From positions 955,866 to 1,019,865 of the forward strand of contig JAACJP010000011.1 of NCBI GenBank assembly GCA_013368375.1: a DNA stretch of 64,000 bases, in the 5' to 3' direction. Under the pieces are notes generated by a model. It made no database searches. It had not been told where the DNA came from and saw only the letters and a program-made list of their open reading frames with translations. The stretch comes from Tricholomella constricta. Lineage: Eukaryota > Basidiomycota > Agaricomycetes > Agaricales > Lyophyllaceae. The position numbers were made by a program, and so were the translations under genes. Of this stretch, positions 42,201 through 51,488 are shown piece after piece (the stretch's first letter is position 1; each line of letters starts with the position of its first letter).

Positions 42201-43503
42201 CCATCCCAGATTACGCCTCGACATCCTACAGCAACATCACGACCACAAACTGCGCGGACATCCAGGGATCAGAAAGACCACACAACTCATCATGAGGACT
42301 TATTTCTGGCCCGGATTAAGGAAGGAGGTCACTCGATACGTCCGAAGCTGTTATACCTGTAAAAGAGCGAAGGTCCCACGCCATAGCCCATACGGACTAT
42401 TGAAACCACTCCAGATTGGGCGAAGGGCGTGGGCCTCCATATCCATGGACCACATTGTAGAACTACCGGAATCGGATGGGTACGACGCCATACTGGTCGT
42501 AGTATGCCGCCTCACCAAGCAAGGCATCTTCATACCCTGTCACACAACGGACACAGCAAAGGAACTTGCTCAACTATTCTTGGAACATGTCTTCTCCAAG
42601 CACGGACTGCCTGACGACATCATATCGGACAGGGGCACCCTCTTCGTCTCCCGTTTCTGGAGCTCGCTGTGTAAAGCCCTGGACATTAAATCGAACCTTT
42701 CGACCGCGTATCACCCGGAGACCGACGGCCAGACGGAACGAGTAAATCAGACACTGGAACAGTACCTCCGGATATACGTGAACTACCTCCAGACCAACTG
42801 GCGAACACAGCTCCCACTGGCGGAATTCACGTATAACAATACGACCCATTCGACCACGGGAGTCTCTCCTTTCTTTGCGAACAAGGGTTATCACCCCCGC
42901 CTGACAATCTCTATAAAAGACATACCGGCAAAGGAAGCCCAGGAGGTAGCCGTAGACCTCCGGACCCTCCAGGACTACCTCCGCCAAGAGATAGAGATCG
43001 CAAACGAAGCCTACAAACGATTCGCGGACAAGAAACGGGACCCTACACCAGATTGGGCTGTAGGAACGAAGGTATGGCTCGATTGCCGGAACATCAAAAC
43101 GAAACGCCCCTCCAAAAAGCTGGACCACCGGAGACTGGGCCCCTTCAAAATCCTACAGAAGATCTCCAGCCACGCGTATCGACTGGAACTACCTCCGACA
43201 CTGAAGGGAATTCACAATGTGTTCCACGTCAAGTTACTCGAAAAACACGAACACGAGAACTTCCCAGGACGATCAAAGCCACCTCCGCAGACAATCGAAA
43301 TCGAGGGCGAGGAGCACTACGAAGTAGAACGAATCCTAGACTCCCGAACACGAGGGAAACACGTGCTCTACTTGGTACGATGGGAAGGATATGGCCCTGA
43401 GGACGACACATGGGAACCAGCAGGAAACATAGAGGGAGCAAAAGACATGGCCCTCGAATTCCATCGTCTATTCCCAAGGAAACCACGAGACCCCACAATC
43501 TAG
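39235..43503 (+). CDS. Element E pol (1,422 aa) with duplicated protease-like segment
   Basis: ATG at 39235 lies within the gag end; the pol frame is closed just upstream by TAG at 39214-39216. An incomplete protease-like segment without DSG ([37 protein letters not shown]) precedes a complete one with [12 protein letters not shown] (D144-S-G) and [17 protein letters not shown]. Then RT with [20 protein letters not shown] and YLDD 638-641; RNase H ([16 protein letters not shown]); integrase HHCC (about 1000-1045), [40 protein letters not shown]; chromodomain about 1361-1415 ([20 protein letters not shown]). Expression by +1 shift or reinitiation. Confidence 0.92.
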   Translation: [1422 protein letters not shown]

Positions 43504-43709
43504 AATCCGACGGAATTCACGCACTTCACGAAATTTATGAAAAGCCCCTTCAAGAAAACGATTTTTATCACAAAATGTATTTCGAACACCGGGACAAAGA
43601 CAGTACAAGAAAAAAGAAAACACCAAGGAAAAAGAATTAACGAACTTCAGATGTAAATATTCAACAAAAAGAAAGCAAAGAAGGTCCTAGACACCACCAA
43701 GAAGACCGA
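43504..43709. other. Spacer between E pol and the antisense gene
   Basis: About 200 bp with no ORF; 3' untranslated sequence for both convergent units. Confidence 0.5.
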
Positions 43710-45724
43710 CTAATCAATGCGACGACGTTTGGACGGACCCGCGCTCGGAGTGGAACCCTCCCCGCGACCAAACCCGACCTCCCCATCCAATTCCCCCTCC
43801 AACGGACGCATCGAAGCAATATCCTGCTCATCGTCGGCGATTAATTGGGATCGAGACACGAAGTCCGCAAGGGCGTCTTCACGAGTGAGCGAAGTGCGGT
43901 GCAAAGCAAGGAAATGATCGAACGCAGGGAAGAGTACCTCGGGGTCGACGGGAGGGGGGAAGAGCTCGAGGAGCGAATGCCGCTCCAGGACCTTATGGGC
44001 AGCGTCGACAATATCCCGGGCCGGCGACACCTCCATCTCGACAAGGGCGCGACGCAAGGCACCGTCGGCGACAAACATGTCCGACGCAAAAGCGGTACGC
44101 GCAAGTTCAAGGGCTATGACAAACTCAGACAACGAGAGAGGAACAACACGAATCAAAAAACTCACCGTCGACACGAACGCGAAGGTCCAAGGCATGACCA
44201 CGCCAATGGTCCCGGACCTCCTGAAGATGGACGACGTGCCCCTGAAGACCCGCTACCTCATCCTCGAGACCCGCAACCTGCATCCGCAGATCCTCAACCT
44301 CAGCGTCACGATCGACGTCGACGACCTCCACGGCACGCGATGTCTGCGCCTGCAGATGAAGAAGGCGTTCACGCTCGTCGGCGAGTTGGGATAGGACTCC
44401 GTGAAAACGACCTTTGTGGCGTTCACCCTCGACCTCGAGGCGCTCGACCTGGGAGGAAAGGGCCTGAGCACGCGCGACCTCCTGGTCGTAGAGACGCTGG
44501 AGACGGAGGAACGCTTCCGGCGAAGGAACGGAAGGAGCAGGGGTAGCGAGGGGGGACGACAGCAACATGGAGGGAGGGCAGGACTGCAGGGCTGGCGATG
44601 GCGAAACTGAATTGGACGAGCTCTTTAAAAAGAGAGGTTCGTCAGGGGTCGTATCGGGGGACACCGCACGCGTAGCGCCCGACAAAGGAGGAACCAAAAG
44701 AGGAGAAGTCGGCGCCGCAGGAGAAAGGGAGGGGGAACGAGGCAAAGGACGCCCCCTAGACCCCTGCAGACCAGACCGCATACCCCCACGACCAACAGAC
44801 GCTAATTTTCGACCCTGTCCTCGGGTACCACGAAAGATAGCACGCGCAGGCGGAGCACGGCTAAGGCGAACGGCGGCCTCGTCCCCAGAAGAAGAAGAAA
44901 GGGAAAGGACCTCCGTAGAAGGCACGGAGACAAGAGAGGAGTCGAAGGAGGGGGACGCCACACGCAAGATACGACGGATAGCGGAAAAGGACATAGCGAC
45001 GCCGGTGCGGGAGAAGGAAAAACCTTCGGTACGGGTCCGCAACCACGCCAAGGGGATCGCCAATTCCCTAGATGCCACCTCTAGACCATGGTCAAGCGAC
45101 AGGGAGCACAAGGCGTGCGCCGCGCGGCAATCGACGCAGGGCAAGGTCCCACGAAGACGAACCTCCTGAAAACGGCAAGACTGATGACGACCCCGACACC
45201 GATCACACTAGCAAAGAGCCAAAAAAGAGAATCAGCGGAAGGATCCAGCCCGATCGCGAACGAAAGACGATACTTACCGGTCCGTGCGCCTCACACCAAG
45301 CCAAAGAGGGAGGAACCCGCACAGCGGTACGCATCACCTCCGCCAGAACCGCATCTGTCAAGAGGGGCCCCCAAGACAATGAAGTCGCCGCCGGACGCGA
45401 CACGGGATCACTGGAAAATTCGAAAAGGGCCTCCGGAGTGGTCGAACGGGGGCGACGGATCTGCGGAGCCCTGACCGGAAGACGAATAACCAGTCGAGGG
45501 AAGGAGGGCGTAGGAGGAACGGGGGAAGAACTGGGGACGGCCCCGACGCTTCCATCTCGGAGAACGGCGATCCCAGGGAGAGAAGGAGTAGGGGAGACGG
45601 GTCGGGGCATGTCCAAGAACGCGACGCGCGCCCGATCTTCTTCGGATAAACGCGCCAACTCTTGATCGCGCAAAATTTGGGCAGCGGAGGCAGACGGTGC
45701 AAATTCTCGATTGAAGACCGACAT
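43710..45724 (-). CDS. Antisense three-exon gene in element E: zinc-cluster/coiled-coil protein (630 aa)
   Basis: Spliced model: complement of 43710-44113, 44166-45207 and 45278-45724; the introns are 44114-44165 (52 bp, gtgagt...atag) and 45208-45277 (70 bp, gtaagt...ctag). Joined length is 1,893 nt, exactly 631 codons. Exon 1 starts MSVFNREFAPSASAAQILRD. Exon 2 opens with C150-x2-C153-x6-C160-x12-C173-x2-C176-x6-C183, the spacing of a fungal Zn2Cys6 binuclear cluster. A serine/proline-rich region and a long coiled coil (about 380-490, RLYDQEVARAQALSSQVERL) follow. Exon 3 is helical and ends SKRRRID, a possible nuclear signal. Likely nuclear and DNA-binding by inference. Being antisense, its introns are not removed from the element's genomic RNA and can persist through transposition. 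Confidence 0.72.
44114..44165 (-). other. Intron 2 of the antisense gene
   Basis: 52-bp GT-AG intron. Joins RVRVD to ALELARTAF in frame; unspliced, the frame stops shortly after. Confidence 0.7.
45208..45277 (-). other. Intron 1 of the antisense gene
   Basis: 70-bp GT-AG intron with a branch-like gctgat; phase 0. Its acceptor falls directly before the first cluster cysteine. Confidence 0.7.
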
Positions 45725-45933
45725 GGAGATGATAAAAAGAAATTAGAGGAGAAAAAACAACCAGAGCTCTCCTCTTTTTCGATCTCCGAGATCCTCCAAA
45801 TCACCCACATGGACCCACAATCGACCTAGACCCGCACGTGCCCCTCACGTGACCGCGCGCGACCCAGAAAGAAAAACAACCGCCACACTATCCGTATTCG
45901 AACATCTCCCCGCGTCTCAGTGGCTCGACGCTT

Positions 45934-45943
45934 GAGGAGGGGG
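45934..45943 (+). other. Element E polypurine tract
   Basis: gaggaggggg just before the 3' LTR. Confidence 0.7.
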
Positions 45944-45946
45944 TAA

Positions 45947-46305
45947 TGTCACGACCGCCCCTAACAACCACCCCTAAAATCACATCCCACTACGCTTTCC
46001 CACGCCTACCCACTGTATATAACATGACACCACTTCTTTCCAGACTCTTCACCTCGATATTACCTATTGTTAAGACTAGTTCTCGATTCTCGTTCTCGTT
46101 TCTCTCTCTCTCTCTCAATCTATTTGGCTTCACACCCGTATCACTTGAGCTCGTTCGTTCGAATCAGCCCCGGTGAACACCTCCGTCGACGCTCACGACC
46201 TCCGAATACTCCTTCGTAGGCCGTCTTCCTTGACGGACGTCAGGCCTGTCCGCTTCGGTGGTTCCAGAATAACTCTGTAACCGGCGTGCTACACAGGTCC
46301 TAACA
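45947..46305 (+). repeat. Element E 3' LTR
   Basis: 359 bp, one difference from 36533-36891. Confidence 0.95.
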
Positions 46306-46310
46306 GGCGC
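46306..46310. repeat. Target duplication of element E, right copy
   Basis: ggcgc; see the left copy at 36528-36532. Confidence 0.9.
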
Positions 46311-46778
46311 GATAAATAGCGCCTCAGTCTTCTGCGGTGGTTCAACCAGCCCTGGTCTGGCAGTTGCAATAGCTGTCGACGAGGAGTCGAAGACGGAGCC
46401 AAAAAATCGATGAAGCCATAAATCACCGGCTAACGACTCGATTGGCGACTATCAAACCAACTCAGGCGCGAAAGTCATCGTTGGGCATTATGTGTCCAAC
46501 CCTAGCCAGTACGTCCACGGAACATGGACGCCAATCTCTCAGAGACTGGAGGAACAAGTCGCGGTCGACAGAATCGACACTACGTTAGGGCCATGACCTA
46601 ACATTATCATTATTCCATATCGTCGGGGTACCAATACCCAGACGCGACAACTGTGGCGCATAAAATATGCGCAATACATTCGACTATTGTTGCGCGTACT
46701 GTACGCGCAATATATACGACATTCCCTCGACATCTGCCCGGGTGTAAAGATTGCTGAGTGCAATCTTAAAGGGGGGTA
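46311..46778 (+). other. Element D 3' non-coding region and purine-tract module
   Basis: No ORF. Includes a stem ttgcgcgta-ctg-tacgcgcaa (46690-46710). Just before the 3' LTR is an 8-bp hairpin aagattgc-tgagt-gcaatctt (46747-46767) followed by the tract aaagggggg (46768-46776). Confidence 0.65.
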
Positions 46779-46973
46779 TGTAAGGACGCAGGTCCATACT
46801 GGTCACCTGTGTTGGCATTGTTTGGCAACGCCTTCGGCGTTGCCTATATCTATTGTTTATATCTATTATTTTAAGTAGATCGTCGCAACTTCATGTACAA
46901 CTAGCAGAAAAATGACATCTGGTCAAGCTCGGTTGTAGTGTGATTCGCGAGGTCGTCCTGTAGCACCGCTACA
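46779..46973 (+). repeat. Element D 3' LTR
   Basis: 195 bp, one t/c difference near the end from 33295-33489. Target duplication cacct follows at 46974-46978. Confidence 0.95.
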
Positions 46974-46978
46974 CACCT

Positions 46979-47388
46979 ACATTAACGTAGGTGGACATGA
47001 GGCTTGGACCCTCTGGGATTCCGGGAGTATGACTACCGGACTTACGCCGTCATTCGCTCAAGTGGCCGATATTCGAGTGTTTCCGTTGGAGGATCCATTA
47101 ATCCTCCAGCTCGGAACTAAAGGAAGTCGGGCCACAGTAAATTTTGGCACGACGGTGGAAGCCGTTCTTCCAGGGTTTAAAGGCAAGGTTTACATGGACC
47201 TTGCTAACTTTGATCGATACGACGTGATTATAGGCACGCCGTTTATGCGCGCAAACAACGTCGTGCTGGACTTTAACCGTGACGAAGTTGTCGTCAATGG
47301 AGTCGCTACACCAGCGACTAAAGTAAAAATGGAGGATACCGATGGCCGAGTTAGACGCCATCGGTCATTGGAGAAACGAAGAGAATGA
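46979..47388 (+). CDS. Element B aspartic protease, 3' part of gag-protease
   Basis: Continuation of the frame cut at 33294. Reads YINVGGHEAWTLWDSGSMTT, with DSG as the catalytic motif of a retropepsin, then LTPSFAQVADIRVFPLEDPL, NFDRYDVIIGTPFMR and VEEDTDGRVRRH-like basic C-terminal codons, to TGA at 47386-47388. The stop context is TGA CTA and the same frame stays open afterwards into pol. Confidence 0.9.
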
Positions 47389-47398
47389 CTAAAAGTCA
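47386..47398 (+). promoter_or_regulatory. Candidate stop-readthrough site between protease and pol
   Basis: GAA TGA CTA AAA: UGA followed by CUA is a well-known readthrough context. TGACT-aaa-AGTCA forms a small hairpin over the stop. The equivalent in-frame TGA CTC is present in A (3317-3319) and C (60741-60743). Confidence 0.6.
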
Positions 47399-50300
47399 CA
47401 GTAGAAGATGGTGATGATCCTGATAACGAGGGTAGGCCGATAAACAGCCTACCGAAGGATCACCCAGCACTTCTATTATCCGATGAAGAGTTTCAAGAAA
47501 CTCTTAAGGAGGGGGATAAGCCACCTCCGAAGAAGAGAAAACCCCAACGACAACAGCAGAAGGCACAAAACGAGCCTTCGAACGAACGAGCACGGACTCA
47601 CGAGCCATGCGAAGAACGCCAGCGCAATAATGAAGCGCGTAAGACGAGCGGGGCCGATAAGGATATGGAATCAGAGCCGTATACGAATGCGAGTAATCGA
47701 TCATTTTGGGATAGACCAAATCCACACCCACAATATGAGTGGATGTTCGACCCACAGATGCCGCAAGAATGGAACGCAGTAATAGCATCAATGCGGGCTC
47801 ACGAAGGAAGAAATGTAGGCACGCGAGGACAAGCATACCGAAATCCACGGCCTGAGGAAGTATCGGAGCCAACGGAAATGAATTTTCCGGTGAATATACA
47901 ACGGGCTAAATGGCCGTTGTATCGGTTACCAGTGAAGGATGAGAGTGACTTTGCTCTCGTAAAACTACGAGCTAGGTTTGATGTTAAACCTAGCAATAAA
48001 GACACAGCACACATTCGCGTTGCAAGAACGGTGAACGGAAAAGGTAAGGCACCCAATGGAGGCCTTACCGCGGAAGATTATCCACGACTTCGCCAGCAAT
48101 GGCATGACGAATTCGAAGATATGGTGGGTGGTACGAAACAACAGCTACCACCCTGGCGGGAAGTCAATCACGAGATTACTCTCATCGACGATGAGAAACA
48201 ATACCAGTACCACGCACTGAGGTGCCCATTGTCCCTTCGCGAGGAATTCTACGCGAAGGTCAATCGGTATACAGACTCTAAATGGTGGGAGCCTCGTTCG
48301 GTAAAGCAAGCAGCACCGTTGCTATGTATCCCGAAAAAAGACGGCTCCCTGAGAACACCCTTGGACGCACGGCAGCGTAACGACAACACGATCAAGGACG
48401 TTACGCCCTTGCCAGACCAAGAAATCATTCGCGAGGATGTTGCCAGAGGGAAGATACGATCAAAGATTGACTTAACGGATGCGTACGAACAAGTACGCAT
48501 CCTCGAGAAGGACGTACACAAGACCGCCTTTGCAACGATAGCGGGAACGTACGTTAGCAACATAATGCAGATCGGGGACTGTAACGCCCCCGCAACATTT
48601 CAACGATTAATGACGTCAATTTTTCGGGACGTCATTGGGAAGTTTATGCATGTATACTTGGACGACATATTCATATTCTCGAACTCCATCGAAGAACATG
48701 AAGATCATCTTCGAGTAGTGTTCGAACGATTACGCGAACAGTCCCTTTATTTGAAGTGGAAGAAATGCGAACTATATTCGGATCGCGTCGATTGCCTTGG
48801 TCATATAATCGACGACCAAGGAATTCACCCCGACGCCGATAAATTGGCACGGATTCGCGATTGGAGGATTCCACGGAATTACAACGATATACAGCGACTC
48901 GTTGGACTGGTTAATTATCTGGGTCAATTCCTCCCAGATATATCCGCGTACACTGGGCCACTAATGGCGATGACCGAGAATGGGTCGCCATTCTATTGGA
49001 GACCAATTCATCAACGATGCTTTGAAATGATAAAGCATATATGTTGCACGACGCCAATTATTCGGCCTATTCAACCGAAGACAGACAAACCAATTTGGAT
49101 TATATGTGACGCCTCCAAGTCAGGCGCCGGTGCGATGTATGGTCAAGGACCTACATGGATCCAAGCTCAGCCGGCTGGATTCATGTCCAAAAAATTCACG
49201 AATGCACAGCAGAATTACGCTGTGCATGAACTCGAAACCTTAGCTATCCTCGAAGCATTACTTAAGTGGGAGGATAAACTTGTGGGTTATAAAATCCACA
49301 TCATTACCGACCACAAAGCCCTCGAATTCTTTAAGACCCAGGTGAATTTATCACCTAGGCAGCGTCGATGGATGGAATACATGTCGCGATTTAACTTCGA
49401 CATTACCTATGTGAAAGGCGAACTGAATAAAGTCGCCGATTGTCTATCGCGATACTTCGAGAGCGATAACCATCACGATCGTTACGACGTCCACGACTTC
49501 GTAGCTGCCGATGCTAGAATCGATCCTACTGGTGAAGATCTACCAGTACCACGATACCATGAAATCGTGGAAAAAGTAGTTGAGATTCGAACGATGAAAG
49601 ACGTAGAAATACGTCGAAGCAAGCGTCTTCAAGAACGCCAGGAGGATCGAGATGTCGAAGCTCAGATAATGGAGGCTGCGGCACCAAGTATCGCATCCGG
49701 ACCATCGTCACACCTTCAAAAAAGCCAGAGGCCAACCGAACGGGAACGTACGGTCGGAGATATGGTCCTCGGAAGGGACACAGTTGCCCCTCCCCCAGAC
49801 AAAACGGACGAGAAGATCCGTAACGACGTTATCCTTGGATACCCAAAGGATAAACTATTTTCAGTGATTCTCACTAACCCAACGGACTTTCGTACGTTCA
49901 CCACGAAAGACAATCTTATTTGGACCACGAACACTATAAATGATAGCGTTCTATGCATACCGCGAGAACCCGAGATCATCACGTCAATTGTTGAGCAAGC
50001 CCATAAAACTATGGGCCATTTCGGTGCCGAACGGACTACTGAATATATTCGACGATGGTATTGGTGGCCATCACTAGCCACGACCGTTCGTACGTTTTGT
50101 AAAACGTGCGAGTATTGCCAGCAGATCAAGACGTCAAATCAGAAACCGTTAGGGAAACTACATTCCCTGCCAGTACCCACTAAGCCTTGGGACTCTATCG
50201 GAATGGACTTTATCGGTCCATTTCCAGAATCAAAGGGATATAACTATCTATGGGTAGTAATTTGTCGTATGACGAGTATGGTGCATATGATACCCATACA

Positions 50301-51288
50301 TACGACGATGACGGCAGCCCAATTATCATGGGTATACCTACGGGAGATCGTCAGGTTACATGGCCTGCCAAGCTCGATCGTAAGCGACCGAGATTCTAAG
50401 TTTACTTCGCGCTGGTGGCGCGAACTACATAAATTATTAGGAGCTAAGCTTCTAATGTCGACATCTTTCCATCCTCAGACGGATGGACAGACGGAGCGAG
50501 CCAATTGTAGTATTGGCCAGATATTTCGCGCCGTTGTAAGGCATGACCAAAAGGATTGGGTAGATCGTATACCCATGGCTGAGTTCGCAATAAATGCGAG
50601 CGTATCGGCTACCACCAAGTTCGCTCCATTTGAGTTGAATGGTGGATACATGCCGTCCATGTTGAAAGAGATACGCTCAGACAGCGTAATACCAAAGGGA
50701 ATTCGGGAATACGCTGAACGCGCATTGCAGAACATAGCGGATGCGCATGACGCTATAATCGAAACGCGCGTATTTCAAACGCGCGAGGCAAACAGGCGTC
50801 GATCCACTGGTCCGGAAATAAAGGGGGGTGACTTGGTATATTTATCTACCAAGAACTTGAACCTTCCCAAGGGACGCGCCCGGAAATTATGTCCGAAAAT
50901 CGTCGGGCCCTACAAAGTATTGAAGGCCATGCCAGACACGTCGAACTATACGCTGGAATTACCTACGGCGCTTATGGAGCATCGAATACATCCAACATTT
51001 CACATATCGCTGTTGCGCCCATACTACGCAACAAACGATGCAATGTTCCCTAATAGAACTCACCTGGAGCCCTATGATTTTGGGGCGCCGGACGATCACG
51101 AATGGTTTGTCGAAGAGATTTTCGGCCATAGATGGACCCAAAATAATAAAGTGGAATACCAAGTTAGGTGGAGTCTAGGTGACACCACCTGGGAATCACA
51201 CAACAATTGTAACAAGTTAGCGGCATTGGACCGCTACTTGGAATTGCAAGGGGTGGGCAGCGCATCGAGGTTGCCGCGACGAACCTAG
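47389..51288 (+). CDS. Element B pol: RT, RNase H, integrase, chromodomain
   Basis: Open frame after the UGA; the first ATG is at 47665, with 1,207 aa from there. A basic linker (PPPKKRKPQRQQQK) precedes FWDRPNPHPQYEWMFDP. RT has PKKDGSLRTPLDARQRNDNT and YLDD at 48655-48666. RNase H-like CDASKSGAGAMYGQGPT and NYAVHELETLAILEALLKWE. Integrase zinc region (HKTMGHFGAERTTEYIRRWY, CKTCEYCQQ), catalytic core (IGMDFIGPFPESKG, SSIVSDRDSKFTSRWW, HPQTDGQTERANCS). Chromodomain HEWFVEEIFGHRWTQNNKVE to WESHNNCNKLAALDRYLE. No inactivating mutation seen. Confidence 0.93.
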   Translation, partial: LKVTVEDGDDPDNEGRPINSLPKDHPALLLSDEEFQETLKEGDKPPPKKRKPQRQQQKAQNEPSNERARTHEPCEERQRNNEARKTSGADKDMESEPYTNASNRSFWDRPNPHPQYEWMFDPQMPQEWNAVIASMRAHEGRNVGTRGQAYRNPRPEEVSEPTEMNFPVNIQRAKWPLYRLPVKDESDFALVKLRARFDVKPSNKDTAHIRVARTVNGKGKAPNGGLTAEDYPRLRQQWHDEFEDMVGGTKQQLPPWREVNHEITLIDDEKQYQYHALRCPLSLREEFYAKVNRYTDSKWWEPRSVKQAAPLLCIPKKDGSLRTPLDARQRNDNTIKDVTPLPDQEIIREDVARGKIRSKIDLTDAYEQVRILEKDVHKTAFATIAGTYVSNIMQIGDCNAPATFQRLMTSIFRDVIGKFMHVYLDDIFIFSNSIEEHEDHLRVVFERLREQSLYLKWKKCELYSDRVDCLGHIIDDQGIHPDADKLARIRDWRIPRNYNDIQRLVGLVNYLGQFLPDISAYTGPLMAMTENGSPFYWRPIHQRCFEMIKHICCTTPIIRPIQPKTDKPIWIICDASKSGAGAMYGQGPTWIQAQPAGFMSKKFTNAQQNYAVHELETLAILEALLKWEDKLVGYKIHIITDHKALEFFKTQVNLSPRQRRWMEYMSRFNFDITYVKGELNKVADCLSRYFESDNHHDRYDVHDFVAADARIDPTGEDLPVPRYHEIVEKVVEIRTMKDVEIRRSKRLQERQEDRDVEAQIMEAAAPSIASGPSSHLQKSQRPTERERTVGDMVLGRDTVAPPPDKTDEKIRNDVILGYPKDKLFSVILTNPTDFRTFTTKDNLIWTTNTINDSVLCIPREPEIITSIVEQAHKTMGHFGAERTTEYIRRWYWWPSLATTVRTFCKTCEYCQQIKTSNQKPLGKLHSLPVPTKPWDSIGMDFIGPFPESKGYNYLWVVICRMTSMVHMIPIHTTMTAAQLSWVYLREIVRLHGLPSSIVSDRDSKFTSRWWRELHKLLGAKLLMSTSFHPQTDGQTERANCSIGQIFRAVVRHDQKDWVDRIPMAEFAINASVSATTKFAPFELNGGYMPSMLKEIRSDSVIPKGIREYAERALQNIADAHDAIIETRVFQTREANRRRSTGPEIKGGDLVYLSTKNLNLPKGRARKLCPKIVGPYKVLKAMPDTSNYTLELPTALMEHRIHPTFHISLLRPYYATNDAMFPNRTHLEPYDFGAPDDHEWFVEEIFGHRWTQNNKVEYQVRWSLGDTTWESHNNCNKLAALDRYLELQGVGSASRLPRRT

Positions 51289-51488
51289 AATGTGGCGCGG
51301 TCATGTGATCACAGCGATCAGAAAAATTACATAACCATCAAAAGTTATGACAGAAGGTTAAATATGTTTTGGCGCTAGGACGCGCAACCAAATTTTCAAC
51401 CAACAACCACAACATGTACCCAACCGCAGGAGCAAATTAAAGCAACGACGCGACTCGGGGCGGCGACAGCCGCACCGACTATCAAAAT
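51289..51488 (+). other. Spacer between B pol and the post-pol ORF
   Basis: 200 bp without ORF. May hold a splice acceptor (accgcag near 51430) or an internal promoter for the downstream ORF; undecided. Confidence 0.35.

Larger units (their letters stand above)
36533..46305 (+). mobile_element. Ty3/gypsy chromovirus E (9.8 kb), inserted in D
   Basis: 359-bp LTRs with one difference (g/a near 36565/45979), TSD ggcgc, self-priming site, gag, overlapping pol with chromodomain, and an antisense three-exon gene between pol and the 3' LTR. It is the innermost and youngest of the nested set. Confidence 0.95.
33295..46973 (+). mobile_element. Non-autonomous LTR element D (3.9 kb own sequence), inserted in B gag
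   Basis: 195-bp LTRs (one difference), 5-bp target duplication, polypurine tract, and one 910-aa gag-like ORF. Own sequence is 33295-36532 plus 46311-46973. There is no protease, RT, RNase H or integrase. LTR ends (TGTAAGG... and CCGTTACA), LTR hairpin, T-tract/hairpin and purine-tract hairpin all match B, so B-type enzymes are the likely mobilisers (inference). Confidence 0.9.

Noticed and set aside
44567..45665. Plus-strand ORFs opposite the antisense gene in E
   Set aside because: They are shadows; the minus strand has matched splice sites, frame continuity and a cysteine cluster.
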